Below are positions 32,593 through 43,158 of a stretch of 64,000 bases of DNA, in pieces (position 1 is the first letter of the stretch; every line of letters begins with the position of its first letter). This DNA comes from Symbiodinium natans (lineage: Eukaryota > Sar > Dinophyceae > Suessiales > Symbiodiniaceae): the NCBI GenBank assembly GCA_905221605.1, contig CAJNDS010002095.1:111001-175000 (forward strand), written 5' to 3'. Under the pieces are notes generated by a model. That model did not search any database and had not been told where the DNA came from. It worked only from the letters and a program-made list of their open reading frames with translations. A program made the position numbers and the translations under genes.

Positions 32593-33819
32593 GGAACCCG
32601 CTTTCAGGGAAGTTCCGGGATTCAGGGTTTAGGGTTCAGGGTCCTAAGCCCTAAATCCCCAAATCCTAGATTAAGATTGTAGTTAGTAAGTGCTCAAAAT
32701 GGCCCTAACCACATTAAAAAAAAGGCCGTTTGGACACCATTTAAAATACAATTAGGACATTGGTTCAAGAAGGTCCCATTTATGAACTACATGCAGGAAA
32801 AGCATTGTGTTTCTACTATTTGCTTGGGAATTATCACGTTTTTTGGGGTTCTGAGTGTAAAGTGTAGCTACTGCGAAACAGCATTTAAGCCCATGATTGG
32901 GTTTGTGCTCTCGAACTTCGAATCTGTAGGGAGAACCGGAATAGGGTTTAGGGGCCTTGGGGAAAAGGGGGTCGTGCGCAAGGGTTCAGGGTGTGTGTGG
33001 TTTAGCATGTGGGGAGGAGGGCTTCGGGGGCGTAAGATTGAAAGATCAAACAGGAACTTACGTCCTTCAAGCAGCGAATCCCTAAACCCTAAACCCCTAA
33101 ATTGCTAAATTTCTCAATCCCTAAACCCCTAAATCCCTAAACCCCTAAACCCCTCAATCCCTAAATCCCGAAATCCCTAAATCCCTATACCCTTATACCC
33201 TTCCCGAAGCACTCAACAGCCATACCCTAAACCCTCAACCCGACTTGAACTCTGAACCGAAGAGGTTTCTGGGAGGTTTAGGGTTTAGGGTTTAGGGTTT
33301 AGGGTTTAGGATCTGGTGATTCGGCTTCAGAAGAGGCGCGTTGCAACGTCAAGGTTCAGGGTTTCGGGTTGAGGGTTTTAGCGTTTAGAGTTTCCCTGCC
33401 CCAATTCAACCTACCGCCTAAAGCCCCCTGTAAGTGTGCAGAAAACCGCAAAACCAAGGTTGCAAGAATGTCTATACCTCCGATCGAGAAAGTCGGGCTT
33501 CGGGTGTAGAGTTTAGTCTCAAACGCATCACGCTGCCAAAGAAATTGTGGCCAAAACCTGTCGTACTCAAACTGTACGTGTGTAGTAAGAACTAAGGGGT
33601 CTAAGCTTGGTATCTGTACTGCTACGAGCAACTGGCTATGACAGATATTTGGCGTACTCGGAACCTTACTTCGAACTACCCATGAACCTCGAAGCAGCCT
33701 TAATCCCGCAAAGCCCTAAACCCTAAACCCTAAACCCTAAACCCTAAACCCGAAACCCTAAACCCTAAACCCGAAACCCTAAACCCTAAACCCTAAACCC
33801 TAAACCCTAAACCCCCCAC

Positions 33820-33882
33820 CCCTGGCCTCCACGAACTGACATCCCACACACACGTCCAGCCCGGTCTTCTGGATCTGCATGC
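33820..33882 (-). CDS. Candidate exon, 63 nt
   Basis: Acceptor GAGCTTCCTGAG, donor GTGGGG. Frame MQIQKTGLDVCVGCQFVEAR with a CxxC pair. Confidence 0.45.
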
Positions 33883-34796
33883 CTCAGGAAGCTCCGAGGC
33901 ACCCACGTCCCCAACTCCTTTCAGGCCATAATGCCACCAAGACCCCTAAGCCCTCAAGCACTAAAAGACTCCTGTCGCTTTAACACATGTGCGACTGCGG
34001 CTTTGCTGTTTGGGTGGTTTCGGATGTTTACAGTTTTTGGTGACCAAGTGAGCAGGTGCATGAAGGAGGTCGCACATGAAGGTAGACTTCAGGAAGTGCT
34101 TAGAATCGTTCCGAGAGGAACCACGTTGGGGCGTTGGGGGTTTAGGGTTTTCGGGGCTTGGGTATTCCTGGGACTCTACTTACCTACGGCTTAGTAGAAG
34201 CTACCCTTGATCAGAAGGTATAACCCATAAAACTGCAGGTACTGAGGCTCCCGGGTAGGGTCCCTAAACCCTAAACCCTAAACCCTCAACCCTAAACCCT
34301 AAACCCTAAACCATGGTTCAAGATTGGGGGGCGGGGGGGAGAAACGGATGTTGCCGGGGTGCCCGGGCGGCGGTCAGGCCGGCTGCGTCCCGTCGAGAGA
34401 ACCTCTGGCACATCTGGCTTGACATTTAGGGTTTAGGGTTCAGGGTTTTAGGGTTTAGGGTTTAGGTTGGTGGTGACCCAGGACTTCCAATGTTGATCAG
34501 ATACAGGGTATTGCCTAAGTCATATGGAATATTGCTTCAGGGATGTTGAAAGTTTCCTGGCGCCAAAGCAACACTCTAGGAAACGAGTGCCGAAAACCCT
34601 AAACCCTAAGCCCTAAACCCTAAACACCAAACCCTAAACCCCAAACCCCAAACCCGAAGCCCGAAGCCCGAAGCCCTAAACCCCAAACCCCAAACCCTAA
34701 ACCCTAAACCCGAAACCCTGAACCCTAACCCACCCCCCCCCCCCCCCCCCCCAGAAGAGAAAGAGAGAGATGGCGGGTGAAGGCTGAGCTTCTTAC

Positions 34797-34836
34797 CGCC
34801 TCAAAGCGGCCCATTGCTGTCACTTCGGTGTAGAAC
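34797..34836 (-). CDS. Candidate exon with consensus donor, 40 nt
   Basis: Acceptor CTCCACCAAG, donor GTAAGAAG (textbook GTAAG). Frame FYTEVTAMGRFEA. It starts in the phase left by the exon at 35966. Confidence 0.5.
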
Positions 34837-34917
34837 CTTGGTGGAGTTTAGGGTTCAGAGGGTTTAGGGTTTAGGGTTTAGGGTTTAGGGTTTAGGGTTT
34901 AGGGTTTAGGGTTTAGG

Positions 34918-35105
34918 AGGTTCAGGGGTTCAGGGGTTCAGGGGTTTAGGAGGGTTAGGGGTTTAGGGGTCTAGGGGGGTTAGGGGTTTAGGGGTTTAGG
35001 GGTTTAGGGGTTTAGGGGTTTTAGGGGTTTTAGGGGTTTAGGGGTTTAGGGGGTTTAGGGGGTTTAGGGGTTTACGCGTTTAGGGGTTTAGGGGTTTAGG
35101 GTTTA
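34918..35105 (+). repeat. Octamer variant array (TTTAGGGG)n
   Basis: TTCAGGGG then TTTAGGGG units over about 190 bp, adjoining canonical TTTAGGG. Confidence 0.9.
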
Positions 35106-35787
35106 GATTTGTTCAGGGGTCTAGGGTTTAGGGTTTAAAGGGTCTAGGTTTAGGGTTTAGGGGTTTAGCGTTTGCGGTCTAGGGTCTAGGGTTGTAGGGG
35201 TTTAAGGGGCTTGGGCTGCCGCGATGGGATTTCAACTCATGGAAAGGGGTCTGGAGGTCGAGGATGGGTAGGGCATCAGGGGTCTAGGTGTCTCGGGTTT
35301 CGACAGTGGGCTCTGGGGCTTGCAGGGATGTTAAGCAGCATGGTTTAGGGTTTCGTGTTCATGGGAACTTAATCTGTGGGCCTGCAAAGGCTTACAAGAG
35401 CTTATAGGTAAAAAGGCTGGCTTTCAAAGGGTATGTAAGGGGTTCAGGGTTGAAAGCCTCACCATAGTCAGGACGTAGTGTATGAAAGACAGGCAGGCGC
35501 CTCGAGCGGGTAGCGGGTGGGAGTGTGGCCCTGGACTCTCACTCATGTAGGTTTCAGGTTCAGGGTTTGTTTAGGTAATCCTAGGGTTTACACTAAGGCC
35601 CTAGCAGGGTTTTATCGAACTCAGGGTGGTGGGGGGGGGGGGGGGGGGTTGAAACACTTGGCAAGAAAAAACCTAATTTGTCAGAGCGCTCACCAAACTT
35701 GGACCATCCGAGACATATCCGACGCAACAAGTTCCGGGATACACTGCGACAGAAACACTGAGACACCCTAAACTCTAAGGGTACGTA

Positions 35788-35916
35788 GTTGCATGGTCCT
35801 GTAATCTGGTCCTTTACCTCCTTTAAAGCGTTCTAAAGTATGGGCCCTATGTTGTTTCGGGTACAGGGGCATATAGGGTTCCCCTTTAACGGGCCCATAT
35901 TCAGGGACCATGGAAC
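35788..35916. mobile_element. Family G inverted-repeat element copy 2
   Basis: 129 bp with ends GTTGCATGGTCC and GGGACCATGGAAC. Confidence 0.7.
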
Positions 35917-35965
35917 TAAGCCAAGACCCAAACCCCAAAACCCTACACCCTAGGAACCCTGAAAC

Positions 35966-36027
35966 CCATCGGCATGGAGCTCATCGGTAAGCGAGATGTT
36001 TATGTCCCGCTCGCTCATCAAACTCAC
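35966..36027 (-). CDS. Candidate exon, paralogous module 2
   Basis: Acceptor CTTGGGAAAG, donor GTTTCAGGG. Frame VSLMSERDINISLTDELHAD, phase 0 start. Codon by codon it aligns with the exon at 36356 (VTLKSERDFSISMADER) with no gap; many differences are silent (GTG/GTC, AGC/AGT, CGG/CGC, ATC/ATT, TCG/TCA, GAT/GAC). This supports both the strand and the frame. Confidence 0.6.
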
Positions 36028-36355
36028 CTTTCCCAAGGGTATTGGGTTTAGGGTTTAGGGTTTGGGGTTGAAGATTCAGGGCTGAGGGTTTTGAGTTTCG
36101 GGCTTTAGCTATTTTCTTTCCCTGCGGGTCCAAGGCACTCGGATCAAAGGCGCCTCAACGATATCTTATCGCGATGCGAAAAAGGAGAACTCGCCTGGTA
36201 CCAACGTGCTACAGAGCTTCTTCAACTGAACCCAGACCTCAACAAGCAGTCCCTTAAGAGATTCAGACACCTTCTTTTGTTAAACCCTAAAACCCTTAAA
36301 CCCTACAACCGTACAACCTAAACCCGAAACCCTACAACCCTTAACCTTCAAAGAC

Positions 36356-36435
36356 CCAAGACGCCTTCCGGTAGCGCTCGTCAGCCATTGAAATGCTGAA
36401 GTCGCGCTCACTCTTCAGAGTGACCTGACCACTGG
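36356..36435 (-). CDS. Candidate exon, paralogous module 1
   Basis: Acceptor AAACGCAG, donor GTCTTTG. Frame SGQVTLKSERDFSISMADER, 26 codons, ending in phase 0, which is the start phase of its paralogue at 35966. The protein seems to hold a tandem beta-rich repeat. I do not recognise the family. Confidence 0.65.
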
Positions 36436-36721
36436 CTGCGTTTGGGCTTTGGGCTTGGGGCTTGGGGCTTGGGGTTTGGGGCTTGGGGCTTGGGGTTTAG
36501 GGCTTTAGTGTTGGAGATTGTATTATTGTTCTTCCTAGTTTACATGATCTATTTCTTTTATTTGGGGGGGGGGGGGTCGTGTTTACCCCGAAACCGAGAA
36601 ACTCAACAAGTTGGTTTGAGGTCCAGGGTTATAGGGCTTGGGGCTTAGGGTTTAGGATTTGGGGTCTAGGATTAAACTACAGACCCGATGGCGCTTTCCC
36701 CCCGAGCTCTTATTCACTTAG

Positions 36722-36899
36722 TAGCGCAGTAACCACATTATAGTAAGGGCACCCTTTTTTGGTTGGTTACTTTATAAGGGAACCCCCCCCCCCCCCCTAA
36801 ACCCTAAACCCTAAACCCTAAACCCAAAACCCAAAACCCAAAACCCTAAACCCTAAGCCCAGAACCAAAAACAAAAGGGTAAAGGGCACCACTGGGCTA
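36722..36899. mobile_element. Family C element interrupted by heptamers
   Basis: Termini TAGCGCAG and ACTGGGCTA with the family interior GGCACCCTTTTTTGGTTGG. A C-run plus about nine CCCTAAA/CCCAAAA units (near 36783-36860) sits where copy 1 (13121) has none. Confidence 0.7.
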
Positions 36900-37082
36900 C
36901 CAAGTTGAACACCGAACCCGAACCCGAACCTTGGAACCCCGACACTCTCAACCCTCAAACATTCTGAAGCCATGTAGGGTTTAGGGTTTAGGGTTTAGGG
37001 TTTAGGGTTTAGGGTTTAGGGTTTAGGGTTTAGGGTTTAGGGTTTAGGGTTTAGGGTTCCCGAAGCGCCCTCAACCCTAAAC

Positions 37083-37155
37083 CTGCAGGCCTTCGCAGTC
37101 TGGGCAACATCGACTCCCAACTCTGCAGATATCGCAGAGAAGTTGACCTTTGGCT
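37083..37155 (-). CDS. Candidate exon with heptamer donor, 73 nt
   Basis: Acceptor CAAACACAG; donor TGCAG|GTTTAGGG. All three frames open: one is Cys-rich (CDICRVGSRCCPDCEG), one reads PKVNFSAISAELGVDV. Unresolved without transcripts. Confidence 0.45.
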
Positions 37156-37631
37156 CTGTGTTTGTGTCTAGGGTCTAGGGTCTAAGGGTCTAGGGGTCAA
37201 GGGTGTAGGGTTTAGGGTTTAGGGTTTAGGGTTTGGGGTTTAGGGTTTCCCAGACCCCGTGAGGATCCAAAAAGCAGATCCTCTTTAAGGGTTCCTAAAC
37301 GTGACGCTTAATGGTAGCATAGGGTACTGTTTGGGTAGCTCTACTTTTCGGATCCTGCCAGGGGTCTGGGCGAGGGTTCGTTCCTATTGAAGTACGGAGC
37401 CTTATGATATTCAGGGTGCCCCGAAACCCGACACCCTAAACACCGAACCCTAGTCATAGTTGAGACAGCGGTGCTTGTAGGCTTTAGGGCGTTCTAGGCA
37501 AGTCAGGCCTCGGGTTGTAAAGCTTTCCTCAAGTGCATATGTATCTTCTTGAGCAGGTAACAAGGCTGCGCTCCTACCCAAATTTAAAGGCCGAGAAGCA
37601 GAAGGAATTCGGATCTTGGGTTTAGAGTATA

Positions 37632-37752
37632 CTCGGAGGTTCATGGTTACGTATAATCCTAGTTATGTGTGTGCTTATAACCTACTTGGAGGACTTAAGG
37701 GGCATACAAGTAAACTCACAATTGCGGTTTCAAGTACCCCTGGACCTCCAAG
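37632..37752. mobile_element. Family D element copy 3
   Basis: CTCGGAGGTTCATGG ... GACCTCCAAG, TA on both flanks. Confidence 0.7.
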
Positions 37753-37818
37753 TAGTGGGTTCGGATTTGGGGTAAACCCTAAACCCTAAACCCTAAACTG
37801 CAGGGCTTTGTGAAAGAC

Positions 37819-37879
37819 CCAACTGGCGCCTCGAACTCTCCGTTGACGCTGAGCTTGGCAATGTTGGCCCCTTTCACGG
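37819..37879 (-). CDS. Candidate exon, 61 nt
   Basis: Acceptor CTCGCTCAAAG, donor GTCTTTC. Frame VKGANIAKLSVNGEFEAPV, with beta-type alternation. Confidence 0.45.
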
Positions 37880-38248
37880 CTTTGAGCGAGGGTCCTTGGA
37901 GTTGGCGACTGCGGAGGGTTTAGGGTTTAGGGTTTAGGGTCCACGACCCGAAGCCCTGGAGCCTCCTAAGCACCCTTAGGTCTCGAATACTTAACCCTGA
38001 CTCTATAGGACTCTGTAGGACTCCACATCGAAACTTATCGTGGCAAGGCCCTCAAACCTAAACCCTAAACCCTAAACCCTAAACCCTAAACCCTAAACCC
38101 TAAACAAGCAGGGAATACCATACGCTCTATGCACCCTAAACCCTGGACCCGCCTCGCCCCCTCGGAAACAACAAATGCCATACTCATACCCTCAACCCTC
38201 TTTTGAGGGGAGGAGTAAGGGCCCTAACCCCTAAACCCTCAGCTGAAC

Positions 38249-38292
38249 GCCTCCAAGTGGCTCCATTGACTGGCATCGATGCGAACTGTCAC
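38249..38292 (-). CDS. Candidate exon, 44 nt
   Basis: Strong acceptor CTCCACTCCTCAG, donor GTTCAGC. Frame VTVRIDASQWSHLE. Confidence 0.5.
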
Positions 38293-38451
38293 CTGAGGAG
38301 TGGAGGGTTTAGGCTTTAGGGTTTAGAGTTTGGGGTTTCGGTTTCGGGTTTCGGGTTTTGGGTCTGGGTTGGCATAAGCCTGCCAGAGGAAATATGTTTC
38401 GTGAACTCAGCCTAGGCCCTGCGCCCTAAACCCTAAAAATCCTCAACTTTC

Positions 38452-38545
38452 CAGCCTCTCAGAATGCAAATAAGGAATTAGGTACACCCCCTAAGGGATT
38501 ATGCTTAGGGACCACGAATTCCCTCATTCCCCACCAAAAAGTAAG
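38452..38545. mobile_element. Family E-like element, diverged
   Basis: GGAATTAGGTAC ... GAATTCCCTCATTCCCC with an inner palindromic stretch. Related to 31100 by the GGAAT/ATTCC ends. Confidence 0.45.
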
Positions 38546-38979
38546 AGGTCTAGGGTTAGGGTTCAGGGTTTCGGGTTTGGGCGGGGCACTTCGTTCGAGG
38601 ATGGGAGAGTTTATGCTTCTACTCTCTCCTACTCCAGTCTGGGGCTAAACCCCAAAAGCCATAAGCCCTAAGGTGGTGAGGCAGAAGGCATCTTGAGAAG
38701 TGGACTGGGTTGAGCCCTAAACCCGAAATCCCAAACTCCAAACACTAAAACCCTAAAACCCTAAAACCCCAAAACCCCAAAACCCCAAAACCCTAAAACC
38801 CTAAATCCGCAAAATGCTAAAAAACCCAAAGCCCCAAAACTAAACCCTAAAACCCCTAAAACCCTAAACCCTGGAGGGTGCCGGGCGGGCGGAGGCCGGG
38901 GCTGCTGAGCCCTGGCCCCTAAACCCTGGCCCCTAAACTCTAAACCCTAAACCCTAAACCCTAAACCCTAAAACCCTAC

Positions 38980-39060
38980 TGGAGGGCTTGTGCGCCGAGC
39001 CGCTGTGGAGTCACCCGGCGTCGAGTACTCTGCGCCAAGGCTGCTGGCGTCGAACCTGCA
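38980..39060 (-). CDS. Candidate exon, 81 nt, phase 0-0
   Basis: Acceptor CACCGCAAAAG, donor GTAGGG from a variant heptamer. Frame CRFDASSLGAEYSTPGDSTA..., 27 codons. Confidence 0.5.
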
Positions 39061-39698
39061 CTTTTGCGGTGTAGGGTTGCAAGTGTTTATAGGGGTTATA
39101 GGGTTTAGGGTTTAGGGTTAAAGGGGTTATAGGGCTTGCCGGGGTTTGCAGGGTTTATAGGGGTTTGCAGGGGTTTAAAGGGGTTTACAGGGATTGTAGG
39201 GGGTTACAAGGGTTTAAAGGTTTAGGGTTGAAAGGGTTGTAGTAACAGATACTGGGAATATGAGGTACGTGTTTCCCTTATAAGGGCAGATATTCCAGCT
39301 AAGAATCATTGTTTTTGTCTTTCTGGGTTCATGGGTTAGGGTTTTGGGCTTCAGGGTTTCGATATTTACCCTAAACCCTACACCCTAAATCCTGAACCCT
39401 GAACCCTATAAGCCTTAAGCCCTAAGTGAAGTAGCGAAGCCCTTGACAATGGAAAGAAACCCTAAACCCTAAACCCTAAACCCTAAACCCTAAGGTGGCT
39501 GAGGTCTAAGAGTTCCGGTTCTTATAAGGCCACCCGCTGGGCACCTGAGGTCATAGGGTCTGTCGTAGGGTTTAGGGTTTAGGGTTTAAGGTTTAGGGTT
39601 TAGGGTTTAGGATTTAGGGTTTAGGGGTTTAGGGTGTAGGGTTTAGGGTTTAGGGTTTAGGGTTTAGGGTTTAGGGTGTGTGGGGTTGAAGAGCGGAC

Positions 39699-39744
39699 CC
39701 TGGGGTTTCAAACAACCGTGAAGCATTCTTTTCTTCGTCGACGA
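39699..39744 (-). CDS. Candidate exon, 46 nt
   Basis: Acceptor GCACCCCTGAG, donor GTCCGCTC. Frame SSTKKRMLHGCLKPQ. Confidence 0.4.
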
Positions 39745-40000
39745 CTCAGGGGTGCTCACTACTTGCAGTACTGGGTTTAGGGTTTAGGGTTTAGGGTGAA
39801 AGGTTTGGGTTTTAGTACTTGAAGTGGTCGTATGGTGATTCTGAACATTGCTACTATTAGAATGCCTGGTGCATGGCTCTGTTTATCAAAGCCCGGTGAA
39901 TCCTTTGCCTTGCTCGACATGTCACTGTCAATACTGCAACCTGACACCGCCAAATTGCAAATCGTAAGCCCTAGACCCAAAACCTAGAACCCGAAGTAAC

Positions 40001-40095
40001 CTCGGAATACAAAGGGTACCCTTTTTGGTTTTAAGGGGAGTATAAGGGAACCCCAACCCTAAAAAAATGAAAAAAGGGCCTACTCCCGGTCCTAG
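40001..40095. mobile_element. Family F element copy 2
   Basis: CTCGGAATACAAAGGGTACC ... GGCCTACTCCCGGTCCTAG with interior GGGAACCCCAACCC. Confidence 0.55.
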
Positions 40096-40271
40096 AAACC
40101 CTAAACCCTAAACCCTAAACCCTACAACCTACACCCTAAACCCTAAGACAACCTAGAGGCTTCTATTGCGACGTCGGCAGACCTATTCTGTTGCATCCTA
40201 AACCGGAAACAAGGCAACCCAACAAAAGGGGTGGGCTTTCGGCCTCTAGGTAAGCCCTGCAACTTGGACTT

Positions 40272-40376
40272 CTAAACCCTAAACCCTAAACCCTAAACCC
40301 TAAACCCTAAACCCTAAACCCTAGACCCTAAACCCTAAACCCTAAACCCTAAACCCTAAACCCTAAACCCTAAACC
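40272..40376 (-). repeat. (CCCTAAA)n array, about 105 bp
   Basis: Fifteen near-perfect heptamers. Confidence 0.95.
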
Positions 40377-40399
40377 CTTGAAGCCCAGGCCCTGCGCAC

Positions 40400-40476
40400 C
40401 TGGCTCCCTGATTGACGAGGGAGGCTTTGTCCGTCTGCAAGGGGTCGTCACAGTATGCGAAGGATGCTTGCGCCAT
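40400..40476 (-). CDS. Candidate exon beginning with ATG, 77 nt
   Basis: Acceptor CATTTGGAG is followed at once by ATG; donor GTGCGC. Frame MAQASFAYCDDPLQTDKASL... It could be a first coding exon (spliced-leader addition at the AG) or an internal one. The adjoining 40.48-40.74 kb is unique and unassigned. Confidence 0.5.
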
Positions 40477-41293
40477 CTCCAAATGCCAATCAAAAAGCGG
40501 GGGTTGGACGCAAAACTCCTAGCACAACAGACCCGGCGTGCGAAGCACAACTAGGGCAGCCAACTAGCGTAGCTCCGGGTATCCTGTGTCGGATGTTTCT
40601 GGTAACTTATCCAGTCAGGACCCATGTCCAGAAACCAAACATGCGAAACATCAGACGGAACGGGCTCTCGAGCCAAATGCTGGCGACATCGCGGAGTCAA
40701 GCATACACCACTGCAAGTGCTGCTTTTCCAGAACCTAAACCCCTAAACCCTAAGCCCTAAACCCCAAGCCCCTTAACCCTAAACCCTAAACCCTAAACCC
40801 CAACTCCCTCAGCCCCCCACCTGCAATGTTTTCGGACATGTCTATGTAGACCCTATACCCTAAACCGTGGGTCTTTCTTCGGTTCCCCTAAAGTGCAGAG
40901 GACTATGATGTAGTCAATAGAGACACTGAAGGAGCCATGGTTCAGACTTTCGGGTTCAGGGTTTGGGGTTTAGGGTTTAGGGTTTAGGGTTTAGGGTTTA
41001 GGGTCTGCAATGTCGATCAACCAACCAGAAACATTTAGGTTTCGGGATATGGGTTTAGGATTTAGGGCTTAGGATTCCTATTCCTTTGGGCAGATACCAA
41101 CACGAAAGCCATGATACTGGCCTTGTGCAACTTTGCAGAGGTGCAATACTAGGTGACATCTGTGGTTGGTTATAGGGGGGATTGTAGGGTTCGTAGGGTG
41201 TGGGGTCGAGGTTTGTGGGTGGGCGTGAAGCACGACGCCTGACAGCCCGATCTCCCGCCGGTTCAGGGTTTAGGGTTTGCATGGGGTTTAGAC

Positions 41294-41342
41294 CCCGATC
41301 CTCGAAAACTTATTCCGTGCCATCAAGACAGACAAACTCAGG
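41294..41342 (-). CDS. Candidate exon, 49 nt
   Basis: Acceptor GTTGACTCTCAG, donor GTCTAAAC. Frame LSLSVLMARNKFSRIG. An alternative exon at 41359-41392 cannot coexist, because the gap would be 16 nt. Confidence 0.4.
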
Positions 41343-41585
41343 CTGAGAGTCAACCTACATCTCTAAATCATGAGCCCTGCCAACGTTGTCCCCTGATGAG
41401 TGCGGCCTAGACCCTAAACCCTAAGCCCTAAGCCCTAAACCCAAACCCTAAACCCAAAACCCAACAGCTGATAGATCATGAAAGGGTTTTAGGGTTGGGG
41501 TTTAGGAGCCCTAAACCCTAAACCCTAACTCTAAACCCTAAATGGAGGCTCCTTTGAGGGCCCCTGAAAAGCCCCTGAAGGTTAA

Positions 41586-41639
41586 GGGATGATAATAAGG
41601 GGGGGGTACTGTAATCCCAAGGGGGAACATCCCAAGTTT
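41586..41639. mobile_element. Family A element, internally deleted copy
   Basis: GGATGATAATAAGGGG, GTACTGTAATCCCA and GGGGGAACATCCCAAGT match the right part of copy 4. Confidence 0.7.
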
Positions 41640-41680
41640 CAGAGTTTACGTTTTAGGGCTAAGGGTTCTTGGTTGCCCCG

Positions 41681-41782
41681 TAGCCAATATTGCAACAAAG
41701 GTACCCTGTTTGGGTGTTGGGTACTTTTCTAAGGGAAACTGGAACCCAAAAAAAGGGGTGCAAAAAGGGTACCACTGGGCTA
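41681..41782. mobile_element. Family C element copy 3
   Basis: TAGCCAATATTGCAACAAAG ... GGTACCACTGGGCTA. Confidence 0.65.
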
Positions 41783-42218
41783 TTAGGGGTTCCGGGGGTT
41801 TAGGGTTTAGGGTTTAGGGTTTAGGGTTTAGGGTTTAGGGTTTAGGGTTTAGGGATGCCCGGGGGTCCCTTCAGCTTGTTGTCCGAACCATGGCCAGCAA
41901 AACCAACTTGAAAACTTGAGACGAGACACCCAGACACATGAAGCGGGCTTTGCTTAACCCTTCTAACAATGCTACTGTGAAACAAAAAGGAAGAAAGAAC
42001 AACTCTGCCAAAATTGAGAAAAAGTATGAACAAAGCCCTAAACCCGACCGATGTCATAGATTGGGTGGGTGGGTAGGGCAGGAACAACCTTTCAGCCGGG
42101 GGCACCTATACTCTGAACCCCAAACGCCCTGCTTTAGGGTTTAGGGTTGAGGGTTTAGGGTTTAGGGTTTAGGGTTTAGGGTTTAGGGTTTAGGAATTAG
42201 GGTCCCTAAACCCTGAAC

Positions 42219-42290
42219 CTCAACACACGGACTGGGGTGCCGGCCACAGACAGCCAGGATTTCTCCGGATTGAGGGCTGAAGCAGTCGCC
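42219..42290 (-). CDS. Candidate exon, 72 nt, phase 0-0
   Basis: Acceptor CCCTAAGCCAG, donor GTTCAGGG. Frame GDCFSPQSGEILAVCGRHPS... with four Cys. Confidence 0.5.
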
Positions 42291-42489
42291 CTGGCTTAGG
42301 GCTCAGGTTTTGGGATTTTGGGATTTTGGGGGGCTTAGGGTTTAGGGTTTAGGGTTTGGGGGCTTGGGGCTTAGGGTTTGGGATTCAGCGTTGAGGGCAT
42401 TGGGTTTGGGTTTTTTTTGCGCAGAATGCTCTCTTGTCAGCCTTGACTTTGGTGTTTGGGCGCTCCTTTGGACCCTTTTGGCAGCCAGG

Positions 42490-42637
42490 TAGCCATATTC
42501 TATACAATAGAGGCTTTTGGGGTTGGTGAATTTATAAGGGAGCCTGGAACAAACAAAAAGGCCAAAAGGGTACCACTGGACTAAATCAAAAAGGGAACCT
42601 AGAACCAACAAAAAGGGCAAAGGGCACCACCAGGCTA
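42490..42637. mobile_element. Family C element with duplicated right half
   Basis: TAGCCATATTCTATACAATA start; right-end sequence (GGGTACCACTGGACTA, then GGGCACCACCAGGCTA) occurs twice. Confidence 0.6.
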
Positions 42638-43084
42638 ACCCCCGGCCCCAAACCCTAAACCCCAAACCCTAAACCCCAAACCCAAAACCCCAACCCCCAA
42701 ACCCGAAACCCCAAAACCCGAAACCCGAAAGCCCCAAACCCTAAACCCTAAACCCCAAACCCCAAACCCATAATGTTAACCTCGTATTATTGAACCCCCT
42801 GATATTAAAGTGCGCCAGGGGTCCCGGCCGCAATAATAAAGCGCTGGGAATAAAGTACGCCAAGTCAGGGCTGGTTTTTTTTGGGGGAGTTTGATTGAAG
42901 GGGGGCTCTAAGGAAAGGAATCCTTATTCAAAGGGGCCCTGCTCTATTTGGGGGGGTTTGATTGAAGGGGGGGGGGGGGGGGGTTTATTATTACGAGGTC
43001 AACATTAAACCCCAAACCCCAAACCCTAAACCCTAAACCCCAAACTCTAAACCCCAAACCCCTAAACCCCAAACCCCCAAAAAC

Positions 43085-43158
43085 CCCTGGGATCGCTTCG
43101 AACGCGAGCCGCAACCGACGCGCGCGCCTCTTCGCGAAGCCCAGGAGGATGTCGATTC
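43085..43158 (-). CDS. Candidate exon, 74 nt
   Basis: Acceptor CCATCACGGAG, donor GTTTTTGG. Frame IDILLGFAKRRARRLRLAFE..., hydrophobic then Arg-rich. Confidence 0.5.

Larger units (their letters stand above)
24430..34000. repeat. Intronic telomere-like heptamer landscape, segment 4
   Basis: CCCTAAA arrays near 24580-24670, 24790-24850, 26858-26953, 28048-28102, 28650-28790, 30540-30580, 31255-31320, 31940-32015 and 33715-33812; TTTAGGG near 24990-25090, 25845-25930, 26545-26640, 28895-29010, 30665-30735, 32105-32160 and 33275-33310. The stretches 29.4-30.1 kb and 32.65-33.1 kb are unique with a C homopolymer near 29988-30005. Near 30.0-30.1 kb both strands are open (plus: LLFAPDEAFEPLLHPN), so no strand is assigned. 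Confidence 0.8.

Noticed and set aside
41343-41358. Intron between two candidate exons
   Set aside because: The gap is 16 nt, so only one of the two exon models can be right.
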